Below are positions 50,351 to 58,590 of a DNA stretch of 64,000 bases, piece by piece (within the stretch, counting starts at the first letter, position 1; every line of letters begins with the position of its first letter). Below the pieces are notes generated by a model. It saw nothing but the letters and a program-made list of their open reading frames with translations. It did not search any database and had not been told where the DNA came from. The position numbers were made by a program, and so were the translations under genes. Origin of the DNA: Candidatus Opimibacter iunctus. GTDB taxonomy: Bacteria > Bacteroidota > Bacteroidia > Chitinophagales > Saprospiraceae. The stretch lies in NCBI GenBank assembly GCA_016716665.1, contig JADJVH010000001.1, positions 62,001 to 126,000 on the forward strand, given 5' to 3'.

Positions 50351-51853
50351 CTCCGGTTTCATCTGCGGAAAGAAGATAACATCCTGGATTGAATTGGAGT
50401 TGGTCATGATCATGGCAAGCCTGTCCATACCAATCCCTAATCCTGCAGTGGGTGGCATACCATATTCGAGTGCCCTTAAGAAATCTTCGTCAAGCATCAT
50501 CGCTTCTTCATCACCACGTTTTCCAAGTTCAAGCTGTTCTTCAAATCGTTCCCGCTGATCGATCGGATCATTCAATTCAGAGAAAGCATTGCATATTTCT
50601 TTTCCGTTGCAGATCGCTTCAAACCGCTCCACCAGCCCAGGCTTCGAACGATGCTTCTTGGCAAGAGGCGACATTTCAACAGGATAGTCAGTGATAAAGG
50701 TTGGCTGGATAAGCTGCGCCTCACATTTATCTCCGAATATCTCATCGATGATTTTACCTTTTCCAAGTTTTCCATCAATATGGATGTTCAGTTTTTTTGC
50801 GGTTTCCCGGAGCTGCGCTTCATCCATTTCACTGATATCAATTCCCGTAAAATGCTGGATTGCTTCAAACATAGTGAATCGCTTCCAGGGACGCTTGAAA
50901 TCAATTAGGTGATCCCCTACCTGCACTTTAGTGTCCCCATGTATATCCAGGGCTACTTTCTCTATAACCTCCTCCACGAGGTTCATCATCCATTCATAAT
51001 CTTTGTAGGCAACATACAATTCAACCTGGGTGAATTCAGGATTGTGGAACCGACTCATCCCTTCATTTCTGAAGTCCTTGCTAAACTCATAGACGCCTTC
51101 GATGCCGCCAACAATTAGTCTCTTGAGGTAAAGCTCGTTGGCAATCCGCATATACAAGGTCATGTCCAGCGTATTGTGATGAGTCTTGAAAGGCCTTGCC
51201 GCGGCACCTCCATATAAAGGCTGCAATACAGGGGTCTCCACCTCGAGGTATCCCTTTTGATTGAGATAATTTCTCATCGTATTGTACATCGTAGTCCGGT
51301 CCCGGAATACTTTACGGATTCCCGGATTGACGACCAGGTCGACGTAGCGCTGGCGGTAACGTTGCTCAGGATCTTTAAACTCATCGTGAGCTACTCCATC
51401 AGCATCAATCTTAACTACTGGCAGTGGCTTCAATGACTTACTCAATAAGACAAGTTCACTGGCATGAATGGAGATCTCCCCTGTCTTGGTGATAAACGTA
51501 TACCCCTTGACTCCGATAAAATCACCAAGGTCCAGTAGGTGTTTAAAGACCTGATCATATAGGGTCTTGTCTTCACCCGGGCATATCTGATCCCTGTTGA
51601 TATAGACTTGTATCCTGCCGGTGGTATCCTGGATTTCAGCAAATGAAGCTTTACCCATGACCCGGTTTGACATCATCCTGCCTGCCAAAACAACATCCTG
51701 AAAATTTCCTTCTTCAGGCTTGAAGTCCCTTTTGATATCAGCAGCATAGGCATTGACAGGGAATAGTTCCGGGGGATAGGGATTGATACCCAGGTCAATA
51801 ATTTTTTGCAGGTTTTGCCTGCGCACGATCTCCTGTTCTGAAAGTTGGGCCAT
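50312..51853 (-). CDS. lysS: lysyl-tRNA synthetase, class II
   Basis: 513 residues: OB-fold anticodon domain (VVLAGRMMSNRVMGKASFAE), motif 1 GYLEVETPVLQPLYGGAAAR, motif 2 DFRNEGMSRFHNPEFTQVE and motif 3 GLGIGMDRLAM. Known: charges tRNA-Lys. The last 13 residues (EAQGKEQGAGGKE) come from a 7-base tandem repeat and are not part of the family core, so the gene has been extended at its 3' end by the repeat. Confidence 0.96.
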   Translation of the reverse strand: MAQLSEQEIVRRQNLQKIIDLGINPYPPELFPVNAYAADIKRDFKPEEGNFQDVVLAGRMMSNRVMGKASFAEIQDTTGRIQVYINRDQICPGEDKTLYDQVFKHLLDLGDFIGVKGYTFITKTGEISIHASELVLLSKSLKPLPVVKIDADGVAHDEFKDPEQRYRQRYVDLVVNPGIRKVFRDRTTMYNTMRNYLNQKGYLEVETPVLQPLYGGAAARPFKTHHNTLDMTLYMRIANELYLKRLIVGGIEGVYEFSKDFRNEGMSRFHNPEFTQVELYVAYKDYEWMMNLVEEVIEKVALDIHGDTKVQVGDHLIDFKRPWKRFTMFEAIQHFTGIDISEMDEAQLRETAKKLNIHIDGKLGKGKIIDEIFGDKCEAQLIQPTFITDYPVEMSPLAKKHRSKPGLVERFEAICNGKEICNAFSELNDPIDQRERFEEQLELGKRGDEEAMMLDEDFLRALEYGMPPTAGLGIGMDRLAMIMTNSNSIQDVIFFPQMKPEAQGKEQGAGGKE

Positions 51854-51978
51854 GGTCGGTATTTAAAACAATAAGGCGCAAAAATAATTGTACTTAAGAG
51901 AATGAGGGTGATTCAGCAATTCATCTCAAAAAGTCAATTCAGCCAAGTCAACGCCCTTAATTTTCAGACCTTAGCCCT

Positions 51979-54431
51979 ATGTCCGATACCCGAAGGAATC
52001 TATGCGGAAATTCTTTTGCCCTGGCATTGGAAAATACCTATACCTACCTGATTCCCCCGCATCTGGCAGATAATGCACCTTGGCAAACGGGTTGAAGTTC
52101 AGTTTGGAAGCCGAAAAGATATGCCGGCTGATTGTCAAAACGGGGGTCAGAACACCGGATTACAAGACCAAAAGAAATCATCAGCATCCTCGACCAGGAA
52201 CCTGTTATTGTCCCCTGGCAGTACAAAATCTGGCATTGGATGGCCAATTATTACTGCTGCACGACCGGAGAGGTGATGAAAGCAGCCCTTCCCGGGGCCT
52301 TGCTTTTATCCAGTGAAACGATCATCAAGGCCATGCCTGCCAGAAGAAGATGATATCTCCAACTGGCGAACCACTCTACACCTTTTTCAGGATTATTGAG
52401 CCAAGACCTCCATCACCCTTGAAGATCTGCAGAAAACCAGCGGTCTCAAGGCACTCTACCCTCATATTGTTACTTTATATCAGTTGGGTATGATCCTGGT
52501 GGTGGAAGAACTCTCTGAAAAATATATCCCAAAGAAAATAAAGCTTGTACAACTTGGTGATGAGTTCAGGACCGAGACAGGTTTACAGCAAGCTCTTTGA
52601 AGAAGTCTCCGGGTCTGAAAAACAAACCTCTCTGATGCTCAGTTACCTGGCTATTGCAGGCAAAGAATTCCCTGCCATCGATCCAAAAGAAATCCTGGCA
52701 AGAGCTGAAGTAGGAAAAAGCGTAATTCAAACCCTCATTCAAAAAGGAATCTTCAAAGAAATGATCAAAGAGGTCAACCGGATGGACCGTTATGGGAAAG
52801 CGGTTGAAGATATGGTGGCAACCTTTACTCCTATTCAGAAGATGCATTTGCAAATTCATCATCACTGGAAGGATAAAGAAGTAGTGTTGCTGCATGGTGT
52901 AACAGGAAGTGGCAAGACGATCATCTATACGGAGATCATCCAGGAGGTCATCAATGACGGAGGCCAGGTATTATACCTCGTTCCTGAAATAGGAATGAGT
53001 GTCCAACTACTGCACCGGCTCAAACAATGTTTGGATCGTCAGATTACGATATCACATTCAAGATTCAATGAAAATGAACGTGTAGATGTTTGGAACCAGG
53101 TCTTGAAATCGGAATTCCCATTGTCGCAGGAGTGCGCTCAAGGTATTTCCTTCCTTTCCAAAATCTGAAACTCATCATCGTAGATGAAGAACATGACCAA
53201 GCTACAAGCAACAGGACCCAAACCCCCGCTATCATGCGAGGGATATGGCCATCGTGCTGGGCAAAGAACACAATGCGAAAGTATTGCTAGGCTCTGCTAC
53301 ACCTTCAGTTGAATCATATTATCAATCTGAATCTGGAAAATATGGCCGGGTTGAACTTAAGGAACGCTATCAGGGGCTTGAATTACCAAAGGTCACATTA
53401 ATCGATCGGAGAAAAGATAAATCTGCCGAAGGCTCAATGTATAGTCATTCACTGATTGAAGAAATCAAGAAAACACTTGCCCATAAAAAAACAAGTTATC
53501 ATCTTCAAAAATCGCCGGGGCTATGCACCTGTCCTAAAATGCAGTGTGTGTGAATGGGTGGCGGAATGCAATCAGTGTGATGTAGCGCTGACTTATCACA
53601 AGGGGAGAAATGTACTTGTGTGCCATCTGTGTGGCACCACCAGGCCGATTGTTAATTTATGTCCGGCCTGCGGATCACCACGTTTAGTGCTGGAAGGATA
53701 TGGGACTGAAAAGATAGAAGATGAACTTTCGGTGATCTTCCCGGATGCACGTATCAAGCGAATGGACCTGGATACGACCAGGGCAAAGAATAACATGGAA
53801 AACCTGATCTATGATTTTGAAAAAGGAAACATTGATATCCTTGTAGGGACGCAGATGGTGACCAAGGGACTGGACTTTGACCATGTCGGATTGGTAGGGG
53901 TGATCTATGCCGACCAGGCATTGCACTATCCGGACTTCAGGGCGGCTGAACGGACCTATCAGACACTGGTGCAGGTGAGCGGCAGAGCGGGTAGAAAGTT
54001 CGAGCAAGGCAATGTGATGATCCAGACCTATCAGCCACGGACATCCTGTTTTTACGGATGTGATCAAGGGTGATTACAAAAGCTTTTATCAACGGGAGAT
54101 CAAGGAAAGAGAGTTGTTCCGCTATCCGCCATATGTACGTCAGATTGCCATCACCATCCGTCACAAACATGCAGACATGAGTCATGAGGCGGCTAAGATC
54201 ATGGTGATTGAATTGCGTTCAATCTTTGGAGACAGGATTCTCGGGCCATCTGTTCCCTCTATAGCTCGGATACGCAATCAATACATCCATATGATCTACA
54301 TCAAAATGGAACGCGATGGCAAAGTAATTGCGGAGATCAAGCATGCCATTAAATCATTCCAGGCAGGGATCGTAAAAATGAAATCTTTATCTACGGTTAG
54401 GATCGGGATTGATGTTGATCCGTTTCATTAA
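51979..54431 (+). pseudogene. priA: primosomal protein N' (PriA helicase) broken by about 12 frame changes
   Basis: The sense moves between the three frames: MSDT, EGIYAEILLP, LALENTYTYLIPPHLADN, LGKRVEVQFGSRK, IVKTGVRTPDYKTK, EIISILDQEPVIVPW... Later parts carry Walker A GVTGSGKT, DEEHDQ, a zinc-binding block with eight Cys (KCSVCEWVAECNQC...VCHLCGTT...LCPACG) and QMVTKGLDFDHVGLVGVI. Counting by frame: 7 single insertions and 5 deletions (one further in-frame TGA at about 52397 may be a compensated pair). The sum leaves exactly 817 codons, the normal PriA size. Known: restarts stalled forks. Either a young pseudogene or locally poor consensus. Confidence 0.85.
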
Positions 54432-54464
54432 ATGAAAAGTGAAAAATGAAGAGTGAAAAGTGAG
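54432..54464. repeat. 7-base tandem repeat directly after priA
   Basis: TGAAAAG/TGAAAAA/TGAAGAG units, about 4.5 copies, starting one base after the priA stop codon. Confidence 0.72.
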
Positions 54465-54510
54465 CTAGTTTAGTAGTTTGAAGAACCAGAATACAAAAAT
54501 CAGCGATGAA

Positions 54511-54705
54511 ATGAGAATATTTATTCTGGTTGTACTAGGAATAATGGATATAGCTTGCCTGGGCTTTTTTATATACCTATCGAGATCTTCCAGATATCCG
54601 GGCGCTGAAATTGGAAATATGGATTGGGGACTGGCGAAAGTATTTGGGATGGCTGCCCTGGTGATTAGCTTATTGTTTGTTTTGATCTTTCTTTATAGGA
54701 AATAG
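54511..54705 (+). CDS. small two-helix membrane protein, unknown
   Basis: 64 residues from the ATG at 54511, or 75 from a TTG at 54478. Two hydrophobic helices (IFILVVLGIMDIACLGFFIYL and VFGMAALVISLLFVLIFLYRK) separated by a short polar loop with PGAEIGNMDWGLAK. I do not recognise a family. Convergent with queD, with 23 bases between the stops. Could be a real small membrane protein; the hydrophobic pattern is better than expected for a random frame. Confidence 0.5.
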   Translation: MRIFILVVLGIMDIACLGFFIYLSRSSRYPGAEIGNMDWGLAKVFGMAALVISLLFVLIFLYRK

Positions 54706-54728
54706 ACATTCCTAAGGCTTCCAGGTGA

Positions 54729-55091
54729 TTATCCTCTGTAAACAGTTCCTGATGATGGGGTTTCAAATACCCATACTTCATAGAGGGGTTTCAATTGGAT
54801 GTATAGCCTGTTCCATATCCATATAGCAAGATTCTCCGCTGTCGGGTTTTCAAGCCCGGCGATATCATTCAGATATTTATGATCCAACAATTCCTTGGTT
54901 GGTTCAAAAGCCGTCTTGATGAGTGCAAAATCATAAACCCATCCCAGCTTAGGATCAAGTTCGCCCTTCAGGACAACGCGTATCTTATAGGTATGGCCAT
55001 GCACATTCTTACACTTGTGCCCATCGGGTACGTTGGGCAGGCTGTGGGCGCAGTCGATAGTAAATTCTTTAAAAACTTCGGCGATTGGCAT
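54729..55091 (-). CDS. queD: 6-carboxytetrahydropterin synthase
   Basis: 120 residues from the Met at 55091 (MPIAEVFKEFTIDCAHSLPN); the longer frame adds nothing conserved. Zinc ligands in CAHSLPN and KNVHGHTYKIRV, catalytic Cys in DGHKCKN, and the C-terminal PTAENLAIWIWNRL plus VWVFETPSSGTVYRG. Known: second step of queuosine synthesis from dihydroneopterin triphosphate. Other que genes are not nearby. Confidence 0.92.
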   Translation of the reverse strand: MPIAEVFKEFTIDCAHSLPNVPDGHKCKNVHGHTYKIRVVLKGELDPKLGWVYDFALIKTAFEPTKELLDHKYLNDIAGLENPTAENLAIWIWNRLYIQLKPLYEVWVFETPSSGTVYRG

Positions 55092-55138
55092 AAAGCTGAT
55101 ATTTGCTAAGGAACTTGAAAAGGCTGGCAAAAATAACA

Positions 55139-55164
55139 AAGGCACTGGATTGCTCCAGTGCCTT
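55139..55164 (-). terminator. terminator after tRNA-fMet
   Basis: AAGGCACTGGA-ttgc-TCCAGTGCCTT, eleven pairs, read on the minus strand and followed by TGTTATTTTTG. Separates the tRNA from queD. Confidence 0.7.
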
Positions 55165-55169
55165 CTTAG

Positions 55170-55242
<73 letters not shown>

Positions 55243-55281
55243 ATGTTTCTTTTGTCCTTTCTGTAAAGGACTTTTTATTTT

Positions 55282-55338
55282 CAGGACTTGAACCTACGAC
55301 CTCCCGTACGGGCGAGCTACCAACTGCTCCACCCCGCG
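55282..55338 (-). pseudogene. degenerate copy of tRNA-fMet with shortened anticodon arm
   Basis: The 5' acceptor, D arm (GAGCAGTTGGTAGCTCG) and T arm (GTAGGTTCAAGTCCTG) are the same as in the tRNA-fMet just next to it. In between, the anticodon arm is only CCCGTACGGG, so there is no seven-base loop, and the 3' acceptor strand is lost (AAAATAAAA instead). It lies upstream of the intact gene on the same strand, separated by about 40 bases. Confidence 0.75.
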
Positions 55339-55414
55339 ATGTTTCTTGCCGCTTTTCGTTCAAGCGGGACGCAAAAGTATACAATTTGTACCAGAAATCA
55401 AAATGAATTACGAA

Positions 55415-56197
55415 TTATCCCTCGATATCTGTTTTTAGCACTTTTTCTTGGGCTAATCCCCCCCAATCTTCTCTAAGGGTAATGATTTCATCATTGATCC
55501 ATTGTTGTGACTGCCGGAGCAAGGCAAATGCATTATCTCCATGGATCACTTCTCCAACCGACATTCTGACATAGGTCCTGTGCTTGGCCAGGTGATTAAA
55601 GTAATGCTCAGCCATAGTCTCAGAATGATCCCAGTAGTCGGCTGTATCCTTATACTCAATGGCAAATGGAATGACGGGGATGCCAAGTTCTGCTGCAATA
55701 TCAAATGATCCCTTTTGAAAAGTAGCGGTCAATGGTGCTGCATTGGTTTTTCCTTCAGGATAGATCATGATGGATTTTCCTTCACTCAACGCCCTATGTA
55801 TCGCTTCCTTTGTTGCGCTTCGACTCGTTTTACTTTCCTTAGTGACAAAGATGATCACCGATAGTTCTGCCACCTTTCCGAGAAAAGGATAATTACGCAC
55901 ATCCGCTCGACTCACCGGATTACCTTCGAGATAGGCGAGGCATACAAAGGGATCAAGTGACGAACGATGATTTCCTACAAAGAGGTAATTGCGGTCCGTA
56001 GGAAATTGACCTTTCATTTCTACATGGTAATTCAAAAAGAATACGAAACCCTTTGACCACAGCTTTCTCACTTTCAATCTCATCTTGTACCTGTTGCCCG
56101 GCACGAGCCCAAGAATCGATACAGTAATAAAGGCCAGTATCGTAATGATAATGATGAAAAACAACCTTATGTATCCGCGAATCTTATTACCTGTCAT
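55415..56197 (-). CDS. plsC: 1-acyl-sn-glycerol-3-phosphate acyltransferase
   Basis: 260 residues from the Met at 56197; the frame is open to 56272 but that part overlaps the thiolase gene. N-terminal helix IRLFFIIIITILAFITVSIL, then the catalytic FVGNHRSSLDPF (NHx4D) and IMIYPEGKTN motifs, and FDIAAELGIPVIPFAIEY. Known: acylates lysophosphatidate to phosphatidate in the inner membrane. 10 bases after the thiolase stop. Confidence 0.88.
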   Translation of the reverse strand: MTGNKIRGYIRLFFIIIITILAFITVSILGLVPGNRYKMRLKVRKLWSKGFVFFLNYHVEMKGQFPTDRNYLFVGNHRSSLDPFVCLAYLEGNPVSRADVRNYPFLGKVAELSVIIFVTKESKTSRSATKEAIHRALSEGKSIMIYPEGKTNAAPLTATFQKGSFDIAAELGIPVIPFAIEYKDTADYWDHSETMAEHYFNHLAKHRTYVRMSVGEVIHGDNAFALLRQSQQWINDEIITLREDWGGLAQEKVLKTDIEG

Positions 56198-56207
56198 AAC
56201 CTGCTGA

Positions 56208-57386
56208 TTAAACCCGCTCAATAACAATCGCTGATGCCCCGCCTCCGCCATTACAGATAGTGGCCAGGCCATACTGCTTACCCTGGCTTTTTAGGTTATG
56301 GGACAGCGTAGTGATGATGCGCGCTCCGGAAGCTCCTAGCGGATGGCCAAGTGCGCAAGCCCCTCCATTCACATTGACCATGCTGTGGTCGATATCGAGG
56401 ACTTTTTCAAAAGCCATAGTCACTACAGCAAATGCTTCGTTGACCTCAAACAAATCAATTTGATTTTTATTGAGGCCGCCACGCTCAAGTGCTTTTGGGG
56501 CGGCTATTGTTGGTGAAGTAGTAAACCACACCGGATCCTGTTCAGCATCGGCGTATGAAACAATGCGTGCAATTGGTGTCAACCCATATTTCTTAACTGC
56601 TTCCCCACTAGCCAGGATGATGGCAGATGCCCCGTCGTTGATTGTAGATGCATTGGCAGCTGTAACTGTCCCATCAGGACTAAAGGCCGGACGCAGTGTT
56701 GGTATTTTATCAAAATCAACCTTGAAACATTCTTCGTCTTTATCAATAACAACCGCCGGCCCTTTCTTTTGAGCGATCTCTACCGGTGTGATTTCATTCT
56801 TAAACAAGCCACCAGTAGTTGCCTGCTGGGATCGCTTATACGATTCAATGGCAAATGCATCCTGGGCCTCACGGGAGATTCCAAATTTTTCAGCTGTTTT
56901 ATCTGCACTTACACCCATTGCAGTCTGGCTGTATACATCTGTCAGTCCATCTTTGGCCAAACCATCGACCAGTTCACCGTTTCCAAATTTGTATCCCCAC
57001 CTGGCACCGCCAACATAATAAGGGATATTTGACATGCTCTCCATGCCTCCGGCCACTATAATATCTGCCTGTCCAAGGGCGATACTCTGGGCCCCAAACA
57101 TCACTGACTTCATGCCTGATGCACAAACTTTATTGACCGTAGTACAGGGTACATCATAAGGTAATCCTGCACCCAAAGAGGCTTGCCTGGCGGGAGCCTG
57201 CCCAAGATTGGCAGAGACTACATTGCCCATAAAGACCTCCTGAACATGCTCCGGCAGGATATTAGCTGCAGCTAACGCACCGGAGATTGCCTTTGCGCCA
57301 AGGGCTGTTGCTGAAAGCCCTGCCAGGGATCCACCGAAGCTACCTATCGGGGTACGGGTGGCGGATACGATATATACTTCTTTCAT
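56208..57386 (-). CDS. acetyl-CoA C-acyltransferase (thiolase)
   Basis: 392 residues, normal for a type II thiolase. Nucleophile Cys88 in NKVCASGMKSV, the NEAFAV loop, GGACALGHPLGASGAR with the catalytic His and the second Cys in ATICNGGGGASA. Known: condenses two acetyl-CoA or cleaves 3-oxoacyl-CoA; the sequence resembles acetyl-CoA C-acetyltransferases (atoB/phaA) more than fadA, by eye. Possibly co-transcribed with plsC. Confidence 0.93.
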   Translation of the reverse strand: MKEVYIVSATRTPIGSFGGSLAGLSATALGAKAISGALAAANILPEHVQEVFMGNVVSANLGQAPARQASLGAGLPYDVPCTTVNKVCASGMKSVMFGAQSIALGQADIIVAGGMESMSNIPYYVGGARWGYKFGNGELVDGLAKDGLTDVYSQTAMGVSADKTAEKFGISREAQDAFAIESYKRSQQATTGGLFKNEITPVEIAQKKGPAVVIDKDEECFKVDFDKIPTLRPAFSPDGTVTAANASTINDGASAIILASGEAVKKYGLTPIARIVSYADAEQDPVWFTTSPTIAAPKALERGGLNKNQIDLFEVNEAFAVVTMAFEKVLDIDHSMVNVNGGACALGHPLGASGARIITTLSHNLKSQGKQYGLATICNGGGGASAIVIERV

Positions 57387-57532
57387 ATGTTTAAATCCTT
57401 ATTGTGGCGACAAAACTAGGCAATAGGTTCCTAATCGGTGACATTGCCTAAACAGCCTCACCTGTACAGGGTTCTATTATTTGAAAAAAAGTCTATGTTT
57501 GCAATCCGGTTTGATGCAGTTCATTCCTATAC

Positions 57533-57606
57533 GGGGCTATAGCTCAGCTGGCTAGAGTGCTTGCATGGCATGCAAGAAGTCGTGGGTTCGAGTCCCATTA
57601 GCTCCA
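57533..57606 (+). tRNA. tRNA-Ala (GGC)
   Basis: Acceptor GGGGCTA/TAGCTCC, D arm GCTC/GAGT, anticodon stem CTTGC/GCAAG with loop ATGGCAT (GGC), T arm GTGGG/CCCAT. No encoded CCA. Confidence 0.94.
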
Positions 57607-57610
57607 CTTA

Positions 57611-57639
57611 AGGATCCCAAAATGGGGTCCTTTTTTTTT
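57611..57639 (+). terminator. terminator of tRNA-Ala
   Basis: AGGATCCCA-aaa-TGGGGTCCT followed by nine T. Confidence 0.85.
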
Positions 57640-57640
57640 G

Positions 57641-57718
57641 CATCTCAGCGACTAGACCTTCCCGCCACGCAGCAGCAGTGCGGCGGGAAGGTCAGGGGTT
57701 CGACTCCCCTTAGCTCTA
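57641..57718 (+). pseudogene. degenerate tRNA-Ala copy with enlarged anticodon hairpin
   Basis: The 3' half reads like tRNA-Ala: T arm AGGGG TTCGACT CCCCT and TAGCTCTA. A D-arm-like TCTCAGCGACTAGA precedes it. The anticodon arm is replaced by a 12-pair stem (GACCTTCCCGCC at 57655-57666 with GGCGGGAAGGTC at 57682-57693) and a 15-base loop. The 5' acceptor strand is missing. Confidence 0.7.
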
Positions 57719-57720
57719 CT

Positions 57721-57755
57721 GGATCTTGACCCCTTCAAAAGGTCCTTATTTTTTT
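57721..57755 (+). terminator. degenerate second copy of the tRNA-Ala terminator
   Basis: GGATC, ACCCC, AAAA, GGTCCTT and a T-run occur in the same order as in the terminator at 57611, but the stem is poor (CCTT-caa-AAGG). Shows that the tRNA and its terminator were duplicated together. Confidence 0.5.
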
Positions 57756-57832
57756 CCACCGGTGTATGAGGGATTGCCATTTTAACCTAAATCTTACAAG
57801 ATTCAGCTATATGTAATCAGGATATTTAGTTT

Positions 57833-57840
57833 ACCTTTGG
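57833..57840 (+). promoter_or_regulatory. candidate -7 box (TACCTTTG) for the RRM gene
   Basis: Exact TAnnTTTG match 109 bases before the ATG, leaving a leader of about 100 bases, a layout seen for cold-inducible RNA-binding proteins. The gap 57756-57948 holds nothing else recognisable. Confidence 0.42.
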
Positions 57841-57948
57841 TTTCTTATTGAGGCGTCAGGTTCAGCGACTTGTTTTTTAGCTTTTGCATTTAACTTAGAC
57901 CAGCTGTACACACTTCAACGATCATCAAAACATTAACTTTTTTTATAA

Positions 57949-58431
57949 ATGAAACTTTTTGTCGCTAAACTGCCCCAGAACGTCACTTCAGAACGTCTCA
58001 AGGCTATGTTTGAATCCTATGGCAGTGTTCTTGACGCCAAGGTTATTACTGACCGCGATACCGGCATGTCTAAGTGCTACGGTTTTGTGGAAATGGCTAC
58101 CGAAGAAGCAGCCAAGGATGCCATTGACAGACTGAATGGCACTGAAATGGATGGCAAAGAAATCCTCGTCAAGGAATCCGACCCTGCACCACGCAGCAAT
58201 GACCGTGGCAGAGGTGGTCCAAGACCTGGTGGAAGGCCTCCTTTCAATTCAGGAGGTGGTGGCGGAGATCGTCGTTCAAGCGGACCAAGGCCAGGCGGTG
58301 ATCGCTGGGGCGGAGGCGGAGGCAGTGGCGATGACCGTAACAGATCATCTAACCGTTACCAGGACAATGACCGCCCAAGGAAACGTTATGATGACGACTT
58401 CGATGACAAGCCGAGACGCAAGAGGATCTGA
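57949..58431 (+). CDS. RRM-domain RNA-binding protein with RGG/Gly-rich tail
   Basis: 160 residues. One RRM fold in the first 80: RNP-2 KLFVAKLP and RNP-1 KCYGFVEM, with TSERLKAMFESYGSVLDAKV between. The rest is a low-complexity Arg/Gly/Asp tail (GGRPPFNSGGGGGDRRSSGP) ending RYDDDFDDKPRRKRI. Known: short RRM proteins in Bacteroidota and cyanobacteria bind RNA and are often cold-induced. Own promoter-like box and terminator. The tail may drive condensate-like behaviour, an inference. Confidence 0.9.
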   Translation: MKLFVAKLPQNVTSERLKAMFESYGSVLDAKVITDRDTGMSKCYGFVEMATEEAAKDAIDRLNGTEMDGKEILVKESDPAPRSNDRGRGGPRPGGRPPFNSGGGGGDRRSSGPRPGGDRWGGGGGSGDDRNRSSNRYQDNDRPRKRYDDDFDDKPRRKRI

Positions 58432-58482
58432 TCCAGGATCCAATTGAGTTTTTCCTAAGCTAATTTACGTACTGACATAAAA

Positions 58483-58525
58483 GGCAGGGGTTCATGATTT
58501 ATGAGCCCCTGCCATTCCTTTTTTT
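58483..58525 (+). terminator. terminator of the RRM gene
   Basis: GGCAGGGG-tt-CAT ... ATG-ag-CCCCTGCC stem followed by a seven-T run. Confidence 0.85.
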
Positions 58526-58540
58526 ATACAAGTCAATCCT

Positions 58541-58590
58541 TGCTTACTGCTTACTGCCTACTGCAAATTCCTTACTTCCCCTTGCCTTGA
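58541..58590. repeat. 7-base tandem repeat at the 3' end of the glycosyltransferase gene
   Basis: CTTGCTTACTGCTTACTGCC-type units (period 7), four or so copies, then a decayed CTTACTTCCCCTTGCC part. It spans the stop codon at 58572 and codes for the QGKGK tail. Confidence 0.74.
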
